From contig NZ_NSGG01000004.1 of NCBI RefSeq assembly GCF_002295065.1, positions 62,001 to 126,000 on the forward strand: a stretch of DNA of 64,000 nt, given 5' to 3'. This stretch comes from Mesorhizobium sp. WSM3859 (GTDB lineage Bacteria > Pseudomonadota > Alphaproteobacteria > Rhizobiales > Rhizobiaceae). Made by a program: the position numbers and the translations under genes. Below the pieces are notes generated by a model, which was not told the origin of the DNA, did no database searches, and worked only from the letters and a program-made list of their open reading frames with translations. Positions 21,544-34,940 of the stretch are shown here, one piece after another. How positions within the stretch are numbered: position 1 is the first letter of the stretch; each line of letters begins with the position of its first letter.

Positions 21544-21823
21544 TCGAAAAAAAGACCGCATCGTTTTCACGACACGGTCGAAGTCTAGGGAGGAAACGCC
21601 CAAGGAGGGCATGGACAGGAAAACCTGTCCGATGACAAAATTATTGTGCGGCGCACAAATGTCAATCGACAGCATGGTTTTTTAATTCAATATGATGTGG
21701 AAATTCCGCTTCGACGGTTCAGATGTGACATTAGGGCAACAGAAAACGGGCGACTGACGAGACTTCAGCGCGCCTGTTCTGCGAGATAGAGCGGCTGGCA
21801 AGGGCCGCGACGGGGAGAGCGAC
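21544..21823. other. Intergenic region with no gene recognised
   Basis: Between the 44-bp repeat and hisN there is AT-richer DNA (for example gacaaaattattgtgc around 21633 and ttttttaattcaatatga around 21675). It probably contains the hisN promoter. I see no coding sequence or defined RNA. Confidence 0.4.
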
Positions 21824-22597
21824 TTGGATATCAGCACCGATTTCATGCGGCGCATAGCGCATGCCGCCGCAGCGGAAACCTTGCCGCGCTTCCGCAGCCA
21901 GGGGGCGGTCGCCAACAAGGAGGCGGGAAGCTTCGACCCGGTCACGGAGGCCGATCGCGAAGCCGAGCGCGCGATCCGGGCGCTGATCTCCGCCGAATAT
22001 CCCGAACATGGCATCCTCGGCGAAGAACATGGCAGCCAGAACATCACCAACCGGTATGTCTGGGTGATCGATCCGATCGACGGCACCCGCGCCTTCATTT
22101 CCGGTCTTCCGGTCTGGGGAACGCTGGTCGGGTTGACCGCTGACGGCGACGCGGTTGCCGGCATGATGTCGCAACCCTTCACCGGCGAGCTTTTCTATGC
22201 AAACGCGTCCGGCTCGCATTACGAAGGACCGGGCGGCCCGCGCAGGCTCTCAACCCGCAAGACGACCGACCTCGCGCAAGCGACGCTGTTCACGACCACG
22301 CCCGCCCTGTTCAAGGGCGAAGCGCGCAAGCGCTATGACCAGTTCGAGACGAAGGTCCAGCTCGCCCGCTACGGAACCGACTGCTACGCCTTCGCCATGG
22401 TGGCGGCGGGCTGTGTCGACATCGTCGCCGATCCGGGCCTGAAGCCCTACGACATCGTCGCGCTGATCCCGATCATCGAGAAGGCCGGCGGCGTCGTCAC
22501 CACTTTCGAAGGCGGCCCGGCGGAGAAGGGCGGCGATATATTGGCTGCGGCGACACCGGAGCTGCACGCTGCGGCAATGGCGGCGCTGCGCGGTTGA
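21824..22597 (+). CDS. hisN: Inositol monophosphatase family protein, probable histidinol-phosphatase
   Basis: A 257-residue Mg-dependent phosphatase with the metal motifs GEEHG (about 68), WVIDPIDGTRAFISG (about 84-98) and late GLKPYDIVALIPIIEKAGG. The set PIDGTRAFISGLPVWGTLVGL is the pattern of HisN-type histidinol-phosphate phosphatases, rather than SuhB. It begins with TTG at 21824 behind GGGGAG. Histidinol-phosphatase would complete histidine biosynthesis in organisms lacking HisB-type phosphatase. A more general phosphatase activity is possible. It is convergent with the hydrolase gene. Confidence 0.85.
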   Translation: MDISTDFMRRIAHAAAAETLPRFRSQGAVANKEAGSFDPVTEADREAERAIRALISAEYPEHGILGEEHGSQNITNRYVWVIDPIDGTRAFISGLPVWGTLVGLTADGDAVAGMMSQPFTGELFYANASGSHYEGPGGPRRLSTRKTTDLAQATLFTTTPALFKGEARKRYDQFETKVQLARYGTDCYAFAMVAAGCVDIVADPGLKPYDIVALIPIIEKAGGVVTTFEGGPAEKGGDILAAATPELHAAAMAALRG

Positions 22598-22633
22598 TCC
22601 GTCCCCGCCGCGGGGGTCTGGTTTCGACCACGA

Positions 22634-23590
22634 TCAGGGAGCGTCGCCGGTGCCCGGAATGAAGGCATCGAACGCGGCGAGCAGCTGCTCGCGGTAGATA
22701 TCCTTCTCTTGCAGGAGTTCGTGCTCAGCGCCGTCGATCATCAACAGCGAGCCGACGCGCAGTTTCCTGGCATAGGCTTCCACGGCCTTGGTCGAGACCA
22801 CTCGGTCGGCGCCGGCGGCCACGATCAGCGTCGGGACCCGGACCCTTGCCATGAAATCCGGATCGCTGACGGCTTGCGCGGCGGCGGCCGCGGCCTTCAG
22901 CCAGCGGATGGTCGGGCCGCCGAGCGCGAGCTGCGGCCAGGCTTCATAGATTCCGACATTGCGGCGGTAACGCGCCGGGTCCGAGGTCACCTTGTTCACC
23001 TCGAAAGGCGGCGGCACTTTCGGTCGCGGTCCGATCGCCGCGTAGAGCCAGCCGAGGCCAAGCGCGCAGAAGATCGCGCAGACGCGCCGCACTGTGGCTA
23101 TCGAGACCGGCATGTCCGGCACCTCGAGAAAAGGCGCGAGCAGCACCATGCGCCGCACCCGATTGACCATGGACGGCGAGGCAAGCAGCGCAATCACCGC
23201 TCCGGTCGAGTGGGCGAGGATGTAATAGGGGCCGCGGCAATCGGGCAGCACGATCTCCTCGAAAAATTGCTCCAGGTCGCGCTCATAGTCGCGGAAGCTG
23301 CGGACATGGCCGCGCTGGCGGTCGCGCAGCAGGCGGCTGGAATCCCCCTGGCCGCGCCAGTCGAGGACGGCGACGCCGAAGCCGCGATCGGCGAGATTGC
23401 GGATGGTCTCGAAATATTTCTCGATGCACTCGTTGCGTCCGGTCAGCAGAACCACCGTGCCCAGCAACGGGCGGGCGACCGCAGCGAAGACGCCGTAGCG
23501 GATCTTCTTGCCGTCACGCGTGGTGAAAAAGCCCCCCGCGGCGTTCTGCGGCGCGGGATTGTCCTCGGTCAGATGGAAAAGATCCGTCAT
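22634..23590 (-). CDS. Alpha/beta hydrolase, lysophospholipase/monoacylglycerol lipase-like
   Basis: A 318-residue alpha/beta hydrolase (start MTDLFHLTEDNPAPQNAAGG). GRNECIEKYFETIRNL, DWRGQGDSSRLL and the nucleophile elbow LAHSTGA match PldB-type lysophospholipases. The acid is in VAAGADRVV and the His in DGAEHELLQEKD. No signal peptide is seen, so action is cytoplasmic or at the inner membrane face. The ATG at 23590 is chosen because upstream in-frame sequence lacks similarity. Likely hydrolyses lysophospholipids or monoacylglycerols; the exact substrate is unverified. Confidence 0.85.
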   Translation of the reverse strand: MTDLFHLTEDNPAPQNAAGGFFTTRDGKKIRYGVFAAVARPLLGTVVLLTGRNECIEKYFETIRNLADRGFGVAVLDWRGQGDSSRLLRDRQRGHVRSFRDYERDLEQFFEEIVLPDCRGPYYILAHSTGAVIALLASPSMVNRVRRMVLLAPFLEVPDMPVSIATVRRVCAIFCALGLGWLYAAIGPRPKVPPPFEVNKVTSDPARYRRNVGIYEAWPQLALGGPTIRWLKAAAAAAQAVSDPDFMARVRVPTLIVAAGADRVVSTKAVEAYARKLRVGSLLMIDGAEHELLQEKDIYREQLLAAFDAFIPGTGDAP

Positions 23591-23707
23591 TCGGCGCGTC
23601 GTTGCCTGTTCTTTGCCCGGACGGGCGAGGCGTCGGCATGGTGATAGACGGCCGGGCGGCAAAAGCAAAGGCGTCGCGAGGATTTACGCAACCGCCTTGA
23701 AATGGGA

Positions 23708-23740
23708 AGGCCGGAAGTGCCTGCGGCGCACTTCCGGCCT
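23708..23740. other. Perfect 13-bp-arm hairpin
   Basis: AGGCCGGAAGTGC and GCACTTCCGGCCT form a perfect stem around a 7-nt loop, in the divergent region between the hydrolase and hsp20. No T-run follows on either strand. It may be a residual terminator or a repeat copy. Confidence 0.5.
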
Positions 23741-23918
23741 CTGTCGATCCGGGAGGAAGGGACGTTGCACCCGGTTCGGCCTCGTCGCGGCGCGGGGATC
23801 GCAGGCCGCTTGTCGGTCATCTTGGCTTAGAGCCTAATGCCGGCAGGCTGAACGGATGCCGAAGCTGCGGTTCATCCGCCGTTCATCAACTTGGCCGCAT
23901 TGCGGCCGCCGAAAAAAC

Positions 23919-23947
23919 CTTGAAATGGGTTTTTGAGCTTCCCAAAT
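23919..23947 (+). promoter_or_regulatory. RpoH (sigma-32)-like promoter of hsp20
   Basis: CTTGAA (23919-23924) is separated by 16 bp from CCCAAAT (23941-23947), close to the heat-shock sigma-32 consensus. It is about 110 bp upstream of the hsp20 start, leaving a leader long enough for the ROSE element. Confidence 0.6.
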
Positions 23948-23954
23948 GAGGGTT

Positions 23955-24055
23955 GCGGCCGCCGATTGTCGGGGCCGCTGGCCTATTCGGAACGCCTTTC
24001 GAGGGTTTCGCAGGGGGCCATACGCAAACCATGTTGCTCAACAGGAGAACACATC
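23955..24055 (+). ncRNA. ROSE-type RNA thermometer in the hsp20 leader
   Basis: Immediately before the start codon, GTTGCTC (24033-24039) faces GGAGAAC (24044-24050) across a short loop. The pairs G-C, U-A, U-A, C-G, U-A, C-G leave the central G bulged. This is the U(U/C)GCU anti-Shine-Dalgarno of ROSE elements, which hides AGGAG at normal temperature and melts on heat shock. Upstream GC-rich stems occupy the rest of the leader; their exact boundaries are estimated. Confidence 0.8.
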
Positions 24056-24523
24056 ATGCGTCACGTTGATTTTTCCCCGCTTTATCGTTCGACCGTCGGC
24101 TTCGACCGGCTGTTCACCATGCTCGATACGCTCGGCCAGCCCGAGACCGCGCAGACCTATCCGCCTTATAACATCGAGCGGACCGGCGAGAACGCCTATC
24201 GCATCTCGATGGCCGTTGCCGGCTTCTCGGAAGACGAGATTTCGATTGAAGCCCACCGCAACGTGCTGACCGTCAAGGGCGAGCGCAAGGAAGAGGGTAA
24301 TGGCGAGGGTTCCGAGCTGCTCTATCGCGGCATCGCCTCGCGCGCCTTCGAGCGCCGCTTCCAGCTCGCCGACCACGTCGAAGTGGAAGGCGCCACGCTG
24401 AAGAACGGCCTGCTCTTCGTCGACCTCAAGCGCAACATTCCCGAGGAGCTGAAGCCGCGCAAGATCGCGATTACCCAGTCCTCGGACAAGGCCAAGCAGA
24501 TCGAGGCGAAAGCGGCCGCGTAA
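24056..24523 (+). CDS. hsp20: Small heat-shock protein Hsp20 (IbpA family)
   Basis: A 155-residue alpha-crystallin-domain chaperone. The N-terminal arm MRHVDFSPLYRSTVGFDRLF precedes the crystallin core (YPPYNIERTGENAYRISMAV to LLFVDLKRNIPEELKPRKI), including the AFERRFQLADHVEVEGA segment and the C-terminal I-x-I-like KIAI anchor. Sequence matches class A rhizobial Hsp20s. It holds unfolding proteins for refolding by DnaK/ClpB. Expression is probably doubly heat-controlled, by the RpoH-like promoter and the ROSE thermometer. A strong terminator follows. Confidence 0.95.
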   Translation: MRHVDFSPLYRSTVGFDRLFTMLDTLGQPETAQTYPPYNIERTGENAYRISMAVAGFSEDEISIEAHRNVLTVKGERKEEGNGEGSELLYRGIASRAFERRFQLADHVEVEGATLKNGLLFVDLKRNIPEELKPRKIAITQSSDKAKQIEAKAAA

Positions 24524-24560
24524 TCGCGGATCCCACAAAGTCCGTCTCCTCCCGAGACGA

Positions 24561-24590
24561 AAGCGGCGCCGAGAGGCGCCGCTTTTTATT
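24561..24590 (+). terminator. Rho-independent terminator after hsp20
   Basis: AAGCGGCGCC and GGCGCCGCTT form a strong stem with loop GAGA, followed by TTTTTATT on the plus strand. The convergent metallo-hydrolase remnant ends 37 bp beyond. Confidence 0.9.
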
Positions 24591-24626
24591 GTGCCATCGG
24601 CAACGGACCGTACTGGCCTAGGCCCA

Positions 24627-25519
24627 TTACCGGCGCTTTGCCGTGATAACGGCCTCCACGTTCTGTCGGTGCACGGGTTCATACGGCGCAAAATACTGAA
24701 CTGCCGTCGTTGCAAACATGTCGGCGCCGAAGGTCTTCAGATCCTGTTTCGCCAGGTCGGGGTCTTGCCGGCAGGCAAGCAGCTTTCGGAGATAGGCCTC
24801 GGTTGCGGCGATGAAGCTTCTGTCATAGCCACCGGCCTTGATTGTCTCCAAGGAACCATGATTGGGCAGGATCCGATCGAACCGCCAACCGGCCATGCGC
24901 TCGAGGTCTATCAAGTGTTCCGACAGACGCTCCGGCTCCGAGACATAGGTGATGGAATCCTCCAGCGTGTCGCCGGCCAGCAGCAAGCCGGCATCGGGCA
25001 TCAGCAGCACCGTGCCGTCATGGCTGTGGATTTCCACCTGACGCAGTTCGATCGCGATCGCTCCGACCGTCAGGCTCAGGCTGTTCCCAAATATCCTGTT
25101 GGGCAGCACGAGCGGCTTGATCGGCGGATTGCCGCCCTCGATCTCGGCCCGGCCGCGTTCAAGCGCCGATGCGGTGAGGCTGTTGGCGATGATTTCGCAA
25201 TCCTTAAACGCCTCGTTGCCGGCGATATGATCGTCATGCCAGTGGCTGAGCACGACGCGTATCGAGGTCACGCCCATTCCATCGAGCGTGTGCCTGATGA
25301 AGCGGGCGTGGGCGAGCGAGATATGCGTGTCGTAGACAAGCGCCTGCGATCCGTCGACGATCCATAGGTGCAGATGCCGAGCGTATAGGCGCCGTCATCC
25401 AGCCAGTTCGGCTCGTCCGACCAGACACGGACGCCATCGACGCGGCCGTCGTAGAAGCCCAGCACATTCGGCGCCGGACGGACCAGCCGCATGGTCGAGC
25501 CGAGAGGCGGCCTGGTCAT
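24627..25519 (-). pseudogene. Metallo-beta-lactamase-fold hydrolase, frameshifted
   Basis: The N-terminal part (ATG at 25519, after GAGGT) reads MTRPPLGSTMRLVRPAPNVL to YTLGICTY and then loses homology. One frame over, the protein resumes with IVDGSQALVYDTHISLAHAR and continues through the zinc motif SHWHDDH, LAGDTLEDS and PNHG to a stop at 24627. The junction is near 25364, where TATGG probably lost one base. Joined, it would be a full MBL-fold enzyme of about 297 residues with zinc ligands present. As sequenced it is broken; a sequencing error in one base would restore it. It overlaps or abuts the end of the threonine aldolase gene. Confidence 0.8.
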
Positions 25520-25533
25520 CGGCTTACCTCGAC

Positions 25534-26583
25534 TCAAGCCAGCAGCTTACCGAGGCGTTCGATCTCCTCGGTCGCGGTCGCGAAGCTGGCGACGAAGCGG
25601 TAGATCGCTTCGTTGTCGCCGAGGTGCCCGTCGAATCCTGAAGGCACGCCCCATTCATGGAATTTGGCGCCTGCCGTCCGCAGCTTCTCGGCCGTCTCGC
25701 GGTTGAGGATCGCGAACACCTCATTGGCCTGTGGCAGCCAGGCGAGCCTGCCTCCCGGCGCATCCTCGATGGTTTCGGCCAGGTGCGCGGCCATTTGATT
25801 GGCGTGCCCGCCCATCCGCAGCCACAGATCGTCGGTGAAATAGGCTTCGAACTGGGCCGAGATGAAGCGCGCCTTGGAAAAAGTCTGCCCGGCGCGCTGG
25901 CGCAACAGGCGCAATTCCTTGCCGACATCCGGATTGAGGATCACCACCGCATCGGCCATCCAGCAGCCGTTCTTGGTGCCGCCGAAGGAGATGAGGTCGA
26001 CGCCGCTCTTCCAGGTCATTTCGGCCGGGCTGACGCCCGTTGCCGCGATCGCGTTGGCGAAGCGCGCCCCATCCATGTGCAGCGGCAGCTTGTGGCGGCG
26101 GCTGACCTCGGCGATCGCCTTGACGTCGTCGACGCTATAGACCGTGCCGACCTCGGTCGCCTGGGTGAGGGTAACCGCCATCGGCTGGCCGGCGGGAGCA
26201 AGGTCCTGCGAATAGCGACTGATGGCGCGGTCGAGCGCCTCCGGATTCATGCGCCCCAGCGGTCCCGGGACCGGCGCCGTGCGCGCGCCGCCGGTGTAGG
26301 AGCCCATCGCGCCGAACTCGTCGACATTCATATGCGCTTCGGAATGGCAAAGCACGATGCCGCCGATACGGTTCAGCCCGGCCATCGAAAGCGCATTGGC
26401 CGCGGTGCCGGTCGCAACGAAGAAGACCTGAACCTCGCGCTCGAAGATCTCGTTGAAGCGGCGATAGACGGCGCGGTCCAGATCACCGTCGCCGTAGGCG
26501 ACGGCGGTGTCGGCGGCGTGGCGGGAGAGATTGGCCGAAATGTCGGGATGCACGCCCGCCCAGTTGTCGGATGCAAAGAACAT
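25534..26583 (-). CDS. ltaE: Low-specificity L-threonine aldolase
   Basis: A 349-residue fold-type I PLP enzyme. The N-terminus MFFASDNWAGVHPDISANLS, the cofactor region TGTAANALS, MDGARFANA and the Schiff-base Lys in SFGGTKNGCWM match low-specificity threonine aldolases. It cleaves L-threonine/L-allo-threonine to glycine and acetaldehyde. I start at 26583; an in-frame extension to 26655 has no family support. The downstream MBL-fold gene is the likely operon partner. It is divergent from gltB across a 491-bp region. Confidence 0.9.
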   Translation of the reverse strand: MFFASDNWAGVHPDISANLSRHAADTAVAYGDGDLDRAVYRRFNEIFEREVQVFFVATGTAANALSMAGLNRIGGIVLCHSEAHMNVDEFGAMGSYTGGARTAPVPGPLGRMNPEALDRAISRYSQDLAPAGQPMAVTLTQATEVGTVYSVDDVKAIAEVSRRHKLPLHMDGARFANAIAATGVSPAEMTWKSGVDLISFGGTKNGCWMADAVVILNPDVGKELRLLRQRAGQTFSKARFISAQFEAYFTDDLWLRMGGHANQMAAHLAETIEDAPGGRLAWLPQANEVFAILNRETAEKLRTAGAKFHEWGVPSGFDGHLGDNEAIYRFVASFATATEEIERLGKLLA

Positions 26584-27074
26584 CGAGAGGTCCGTATTGT
26601 GGTTGGCAAAAGCGGCGGGACTTGACCGCTTCGGCGGGAGAAGCGCAAGGGCCAATCGCCGGCAAAGCGGTGAAGCCAGCGCATCACCTCGAAAGAGCCG
26701 GACCGAAGGTTGCGTTTCCAGCGTTCGTCACGAAATTTTGTGTCGCGGCGCGCCCAAGTTTTTTGTGAATCGGTCTTGTATAGGTCCCTGATTTCTGCCA
26801 TAAAAAATTTAGGACAGTAGTGCTGTCTTATTTTGTCGCACAAAACAGGCTGGACTGGCGTATCATTGCTGCCATTCCGGCCATTGTCGCGAGCGGCGGG
26901 TAGACGGCCCGGCTCTGGCCTGTACGATACCGGATGCGAACCGGGCGTATAGCCGTATGGTTCGATGGATTTCGCGAGACGTGCAGCAAGGATCAAGGGG
27001 AAGCCTTGTGCTTCCCAAGGCAAACCAGCGCCCTCAGACAGTCAGGGCCAAGGTGGAGAACGGAGGATAGGACG
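26584..27074. other. Long divergent intergenic region upstream of gltB and ltaE
   Basis: This 491-bp region is relatively AT-rich around 26740-26850 and should contain both promoters. It holds an imperfect palindrome, AGGACAG-TAGTG-CTGTCTT (26811-26829), flanked by aaaaaattt and attttg. A hairpin GGGAAGC-CTTGT-GCTTCCC is at 26998-27015 in the gltB leader. The open frame running from 26934 into gltB is not supported as coding. No gene or known riboswitch was recognised. Confidence 0.45.
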
Positions 27075-31811
<4,737 letters not shown>

Positions 31812-31875
31812 GCATCGGGCATGGCCGGAAAGATGACTTTCCGGCCGGCATCCTCACCAACAATCCTGACCCCGA

Positions 31876-31924
31876 GAGCATGATCCCGAAAAGTGGGAAC
31901 CGGTTTTCGGCGAAGGTCATGCTC
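31876..31924. repeat. 49-bp interspersed palindrome between gltB and gltD
   Basis: Arms GAGCATGA(t)cccgaaaa and ttttcgg...tcATGCTC flank gtgggaaccgg. It is related in opposite orientation to the second hairpin at 19138-19182. Lying between gltB and gltD, it may modulate the ratio of the two messages by processing. Confidence 0.8.
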
Positions 31925-32009
31925 CAACAAGGTGCGGTTGCCATGACAGCCTTATGGGGTTAACGGGTGCGCCGACAAAAGCGTGCCTTCGGACAGCAGG
32001 AACTGGACT

Positions 32010-33464
32010 ATGGGCAAGGTAACAGGCTTTCTCGAGATCGACCGGCAGGTTCACAAGTACCAGCCGGCCTCGGACCGCATCCGGCATTTCCGCGAATTCA
32101 CGCTGCCGATGTCGGATAAGGAGGTCGAGAAACAGGCCGCGCGCTGCATGGATTGCGGCATTCCGTTCTGCCATGGGCCGACCGGCTGCCCGATCCACAA
32201 CCAGATCCCGGACTGGAACGACCTCGTCTACAATGGCGACTGGGACAGCGCGATCCGCAATCTGCATTCGACCAACAATTTCCCGGAATTCACCGGCCGC
32301 ATCTGCCCGGCGCCCTGCGAGGAAGCCTGCACGCTGAATCTCGAGGACATTCCGGTCGCCATCAAGACGGTCGAGCAGGCGATCGCCGACAAGGCCTACG
32401 AAACCGGCCATATCCGGCCCTATCCGCCGGAAAAGAAGACCGGCAAGCGGGTTGCCGTCATCGGCTCCGGACCATCGGGCATGGCGGCGGCGCAGCAGCT
32501 CGGCCGCGCCGGGCACGACGTGCATGTCTATGAGCGCGAAAGCCGCCCCGGCGGGCTGATGCGCTACGGCATTCCGGACTTCAAGATCGAGAAGCACTAT
32601 ATCGACCGGCGCATCGAGCAGATGCAGGGCGAGGGTGTCACCTTCCATTGCGGCGTCAATGTAGGCGTCGACATGAAAGCGACTGACCTGCTCGGGGAAT
32701 TCGACGCGGTGCTCTATTGCGGCGGCTCGGAAACGCCGCGTCCGGCCGGCATTCCGGGGGCCGATCTCAGCGGCGTCTACGACGCGATGCCTTATCTGGT
32801 GCAGCAGAACCGCCGCGTCGGCGGCGAGCCGATCCAGTCGGTGGCCTGGCCCTCGCATCCGATCATCGCCGGCGGCCAGCATGTCGTGGTGGTCGGCGGC
32901 GGCGACACCGCGTCCGACTGCATCGGCACCGCCTTCCGCCAGGGCGCGGTGCGCGTGACGCAGCTCGACATCCGTCCGCAGCCGCCCGAGAAGGAAGACA
33001 AGCTCTCCGTATGGCCCTATTGGGCGACCAAGATGCGCACGTCTTCCTCGCAGGCTGAGGGCGCCGAGCGCGAATTCCAGGTGGCGACGCTCGAATTCAT
33101 CGGCGAGGACGGCCAGTTGACCGGCGTGCGCTGCTGCGAGGTGGACGAGAAGCGCAAGCCGATCGCCGGCAGCGAATTCGTCATCCGCGCCGATCTCGCC
33201 TTCATCGCCATCGGCTTTGCCGGCCCGGCGAGCGACAGCCTGATGAAGGAACTGGACGGCAAGATCAAGGTCGTCACCGACAGCCGCCGCTCGCGGAATG
33301 TCGAGGCCAATGATCGCGACTACAGGACCAGCGTCGACAAGCTCTATGCGGCGGGCGACGTGCGCCGCGGCCAGTCGCTGGTGGTCTGGGCGATCCGCGA
33401 GGGCCGCCAGGCGGCGCGCTCGATCGACGAGGCGCTGATGGGATCGACGGTACTGCCGCGCTGA
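32010..33464 (+). CDS. gltD: Glutamate synthase small subunit
   Basis: A 484-residue beta subunit. The N-terminal region carries Fe-S cysteines in [19 protein letters not shown] and [12 protein letters not shown]. The FAD motif [14 protein letters not shown] and the NADPH motif [10 protein letters not shown] follow. It takes electrons from NADPH and passes them through flavin and 4Fe-4S clusters to GltB. The start ATG at 32010 is chosen by homology ([13 protein letters not shown]). A 144-bp palindrome overlaps its stop codon. Confidence 0.96.
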   Translation: MGKVTGFLEIDRQVHKYQPASDRIRHFREFTLPMSDKEVEKQAARCMDCGIPFCHGPTGCPIHNQIPDWNDLVYNGDWDSAIRNLHSTNNFPEFTGRICPAPCEEACTLNLEDIPVAIKTVEQAIADKAYETGHIRPYPPEKKTGKRVAVIGSGPSGMAAAQQLGRAGHDVHVYERESRPGGLMRYGIPDFKIEKHYIDRRIEQMQGEGVTFHCGVNVGVDMKATDLLGEFDAVLYCGGSETPRPAGIPGADLSGVYDAMPYLVQQNRRVGGEPIQSVAWPSHPIIAGGQHVVVVGGGDTASDCIGTAFRQGAVRVTQLDIRPQPPEKEDKLSVWPYWATKMRTSSSQAEGAEREFQVATLEFIGEDGQLTGVRCCEVDEKRKPIAGSEFVIRADLAFIAIGFAGPASDSLMKELDGKIKVVTDSRRSRNVEANDRDYRTSVDKLYAAGDVRRGQSLVVWAIREGRQAARSIDEALMGSTVLPR

Positions 33465-33606
33465 GACCGTTTAGAAATTCTACTCCTGCGGCCAGCTGAT
33501 GGCGTTTTCTGCGCTTCCGGTGCTCACGTACGGCAACGTACGCTCCGCTCCGGTTCTCGAAAACACCACCATCTGACTCACAGGAGCGAATTTCTTAAAC
33601 GGTCTC
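33463..33606. repeat. Long palindromic element, copy A (convergent gene ends)
   Basis: Left arm GAGACCGTTTA-GAAATTC and right arm GAATTTC-TTAAACGGTCTC pair over about 65 bp with few mismatches. The centre (33510-33559) contains tgcgcttccggtgctcacgta and cgctccgctccggttctcg around a ggcaa loop. The same centre is found at 37352-37400, with unrelated arms. It starts within the gltD stop codon and lies between convergent genes, so it may terminate both transcripts. Confidence 0.85.
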
Positions 33607-33618
33607 CGAGCCGATGAG

Positions 33619-34881
33619 CTACTGATTGATGCCCGTCGTCGTATCTGGCTGAGCGACGGCGGTCGGCTTCGGCGGCCAGGAAAAATCGTCGACGCGGCCG
33701 GGCGAGGCCGCGGGAGCCTTGCCTTCCAGGATCAGCTTTTCGCCGGGCAGATTCGGATCGGCCCTGGCCGGCTGCGCGGCACCCAGCAGTTCGGTGCCGC
33801 CGTCGAGCGCCGGGTCGCCGAGCAGCATCGGCGCGGTGCGGTCGACGATGACGGGCGCGGCGGCAGGCTTCGGCGCCTCGACCGGAGCGCCGGCCGGCGC
33901 CGACACGGTGGTGATGCTTCCCGGCGCCGCCAGTCCGAGGATCTTGGCCAGCGGCTTTTCCGTATAGAAGGCGAGCTTGCGCTTGCCGGCCTTGGTGACG
34001 TTGATGCCGTCGTCGGAACGCAGGCGCACCGGCTGGCCGTTGATGTCCGGGCCTGAGGTGACGAACGCGCCATTCTCGTCGACGAAGCCGTCCCAGACAT
34101 CGACGAACTCGCCGCCATGGCTTTGGGCGACCGAGTGATAGATGTCGTTGAAGGCGAGCATGTCGGAGTTCATCTTCGACACACCGAAAGCCGGCATGCC
34201 GACCCACAGGAACGGCACCTTGGTCTCCTGAAGGGCCTTGCCCAGCGCATCGGTGCGGCGCTCATATTCCTTGGTCCAGTTCTCCGAGCGCGGCTGCTCG
34301 CGCACGTCGCCGACCTTCATCTGCTGCCGGTCGTTGGAACCCAGCATGACGATCACAGCCGCCGGTTTCTCGGTTTCGATCAGCGATTTTATCTGGGCCG
34401 GCCAATTGTAGACGTCGTCACGAACGAATCCGGACGAACCGTTGGAGCGGGCCACGATCCTGACAGCGGGATTGTCGGCAAAGGCCGTATCGAGGCCCTC
34501 CGCCAGCCCGCCCGCCAAAAAATCGCCGACCACCAGCACGACGCGGGCGTCGTTCGTCTTCTCGACGATCGGCGTCTCGGGTTCCGCCGGCGGGCGCGGC
34601 TTGAGCTTCTTCTTGGGTTTCGGCCTTGGCTGGACTTCGACGGGCGGCTCGATGCGTTCGCTGCGGCGCGGAAACAGAAGGTCACGCAGCGACCAGCCAC
34701 GGCTTTCCTCCTGCGCGAACGCGGGGGCGTGGAAAGCGCCGGCGGCGGTGACGACAAGCACGGCAAGGGCAAGAATCAGGACGGGCGCCCGGCGAATGCT
34801 CTGCCTGATACGCGCAACCGACACCAAACAACTCTCCATCCCTTGGCGCATGACCAGGCAGACGCGGAAAGTCATGCCCAA
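33619..34881 (-). CDS. DUF459/SGNH-hydrolase-like envelope protein
   Basis: About 400-420 residues. A basic N-terminus and hydrophobic segment (RRAPVLILALAVLVVTAAGAF) with APAFAQ give a signal peptide or anchor. A Pro/Lys-rich linker (QPRPKPKKKLKPRPPAE) follows, then the DUF459 SGNH-like domain: VVGDFLAGGLAEGL, VIVMLGSNDRQQM, LWVGMPAFG and DDGINVTKAGKRKLAFY. The tail is Pro/Ala-rich. Block I is GDF rather than GDS, so the Ser nucleophile of classical SGNH enzymes is replaced. Start may be the Met at 34848 or the one at 34881. Likely periplasmic; the function is unknown, perhaps polysaccharide acyl modification. Confidence 0.75.
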   Translation of the reverse strand: MGMTFRVCLVMRQGMESCLVSVARIRQSIRRAPVLILALAVLVVTAAGAFHAPAFAQEESRGWSLRDLLFPRRSERIEPPVEVQPRPKPKKKLKPRPPAEPETPIVEKTNDARVVLVVGDFLAGGLAEGLDTAFADNPAVRIVARSNGSSGFVRDDVYNWPAQIKSLIETEKPAAVIVMLGSNDRQQMKVGDVREQPRSENWTKEYERRTDALGKALQETKVPFLWVGMPAFGVSKMNSDMLAFNDIYHSVAQSHGGEFVDVWDGFVDENGAFVTSGPDINGQPVRLRSDDGINVTKAGKRKLAFYTEKPLAKILGLAAPGSITTVSAPAGAPVEAPKPAAAPVIVDRTAPMLLGDPALDGGTELLGAAQPARADPNLPGEKLILEGKAPAASPGRVDDFSWPPKPTAVAQPDTTTGINQ

Positions 34882-34940
34882 GCCGAAGCGCTACAGCATC
34901 CTTGCCGTCTTTGAAAGGATGCCATGCGATTCCTCAGGCT

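Noticed and set aside
25340-25390. Programmed ribosomal frameshift in the MBL-fold gene
   Set aside because: There is no slippery heptamer or evident stimulatory structure, and the family is normally encoded in one frame; simple mutation or sequencing error is more likely.
26934-27074. N-terminal extension of GltB by 47 codons
   Set aside because: No GltB homology in that part, and the ATG at 27075 has an ideal GGAGGA site; the extension overlaps a leader hairpin.
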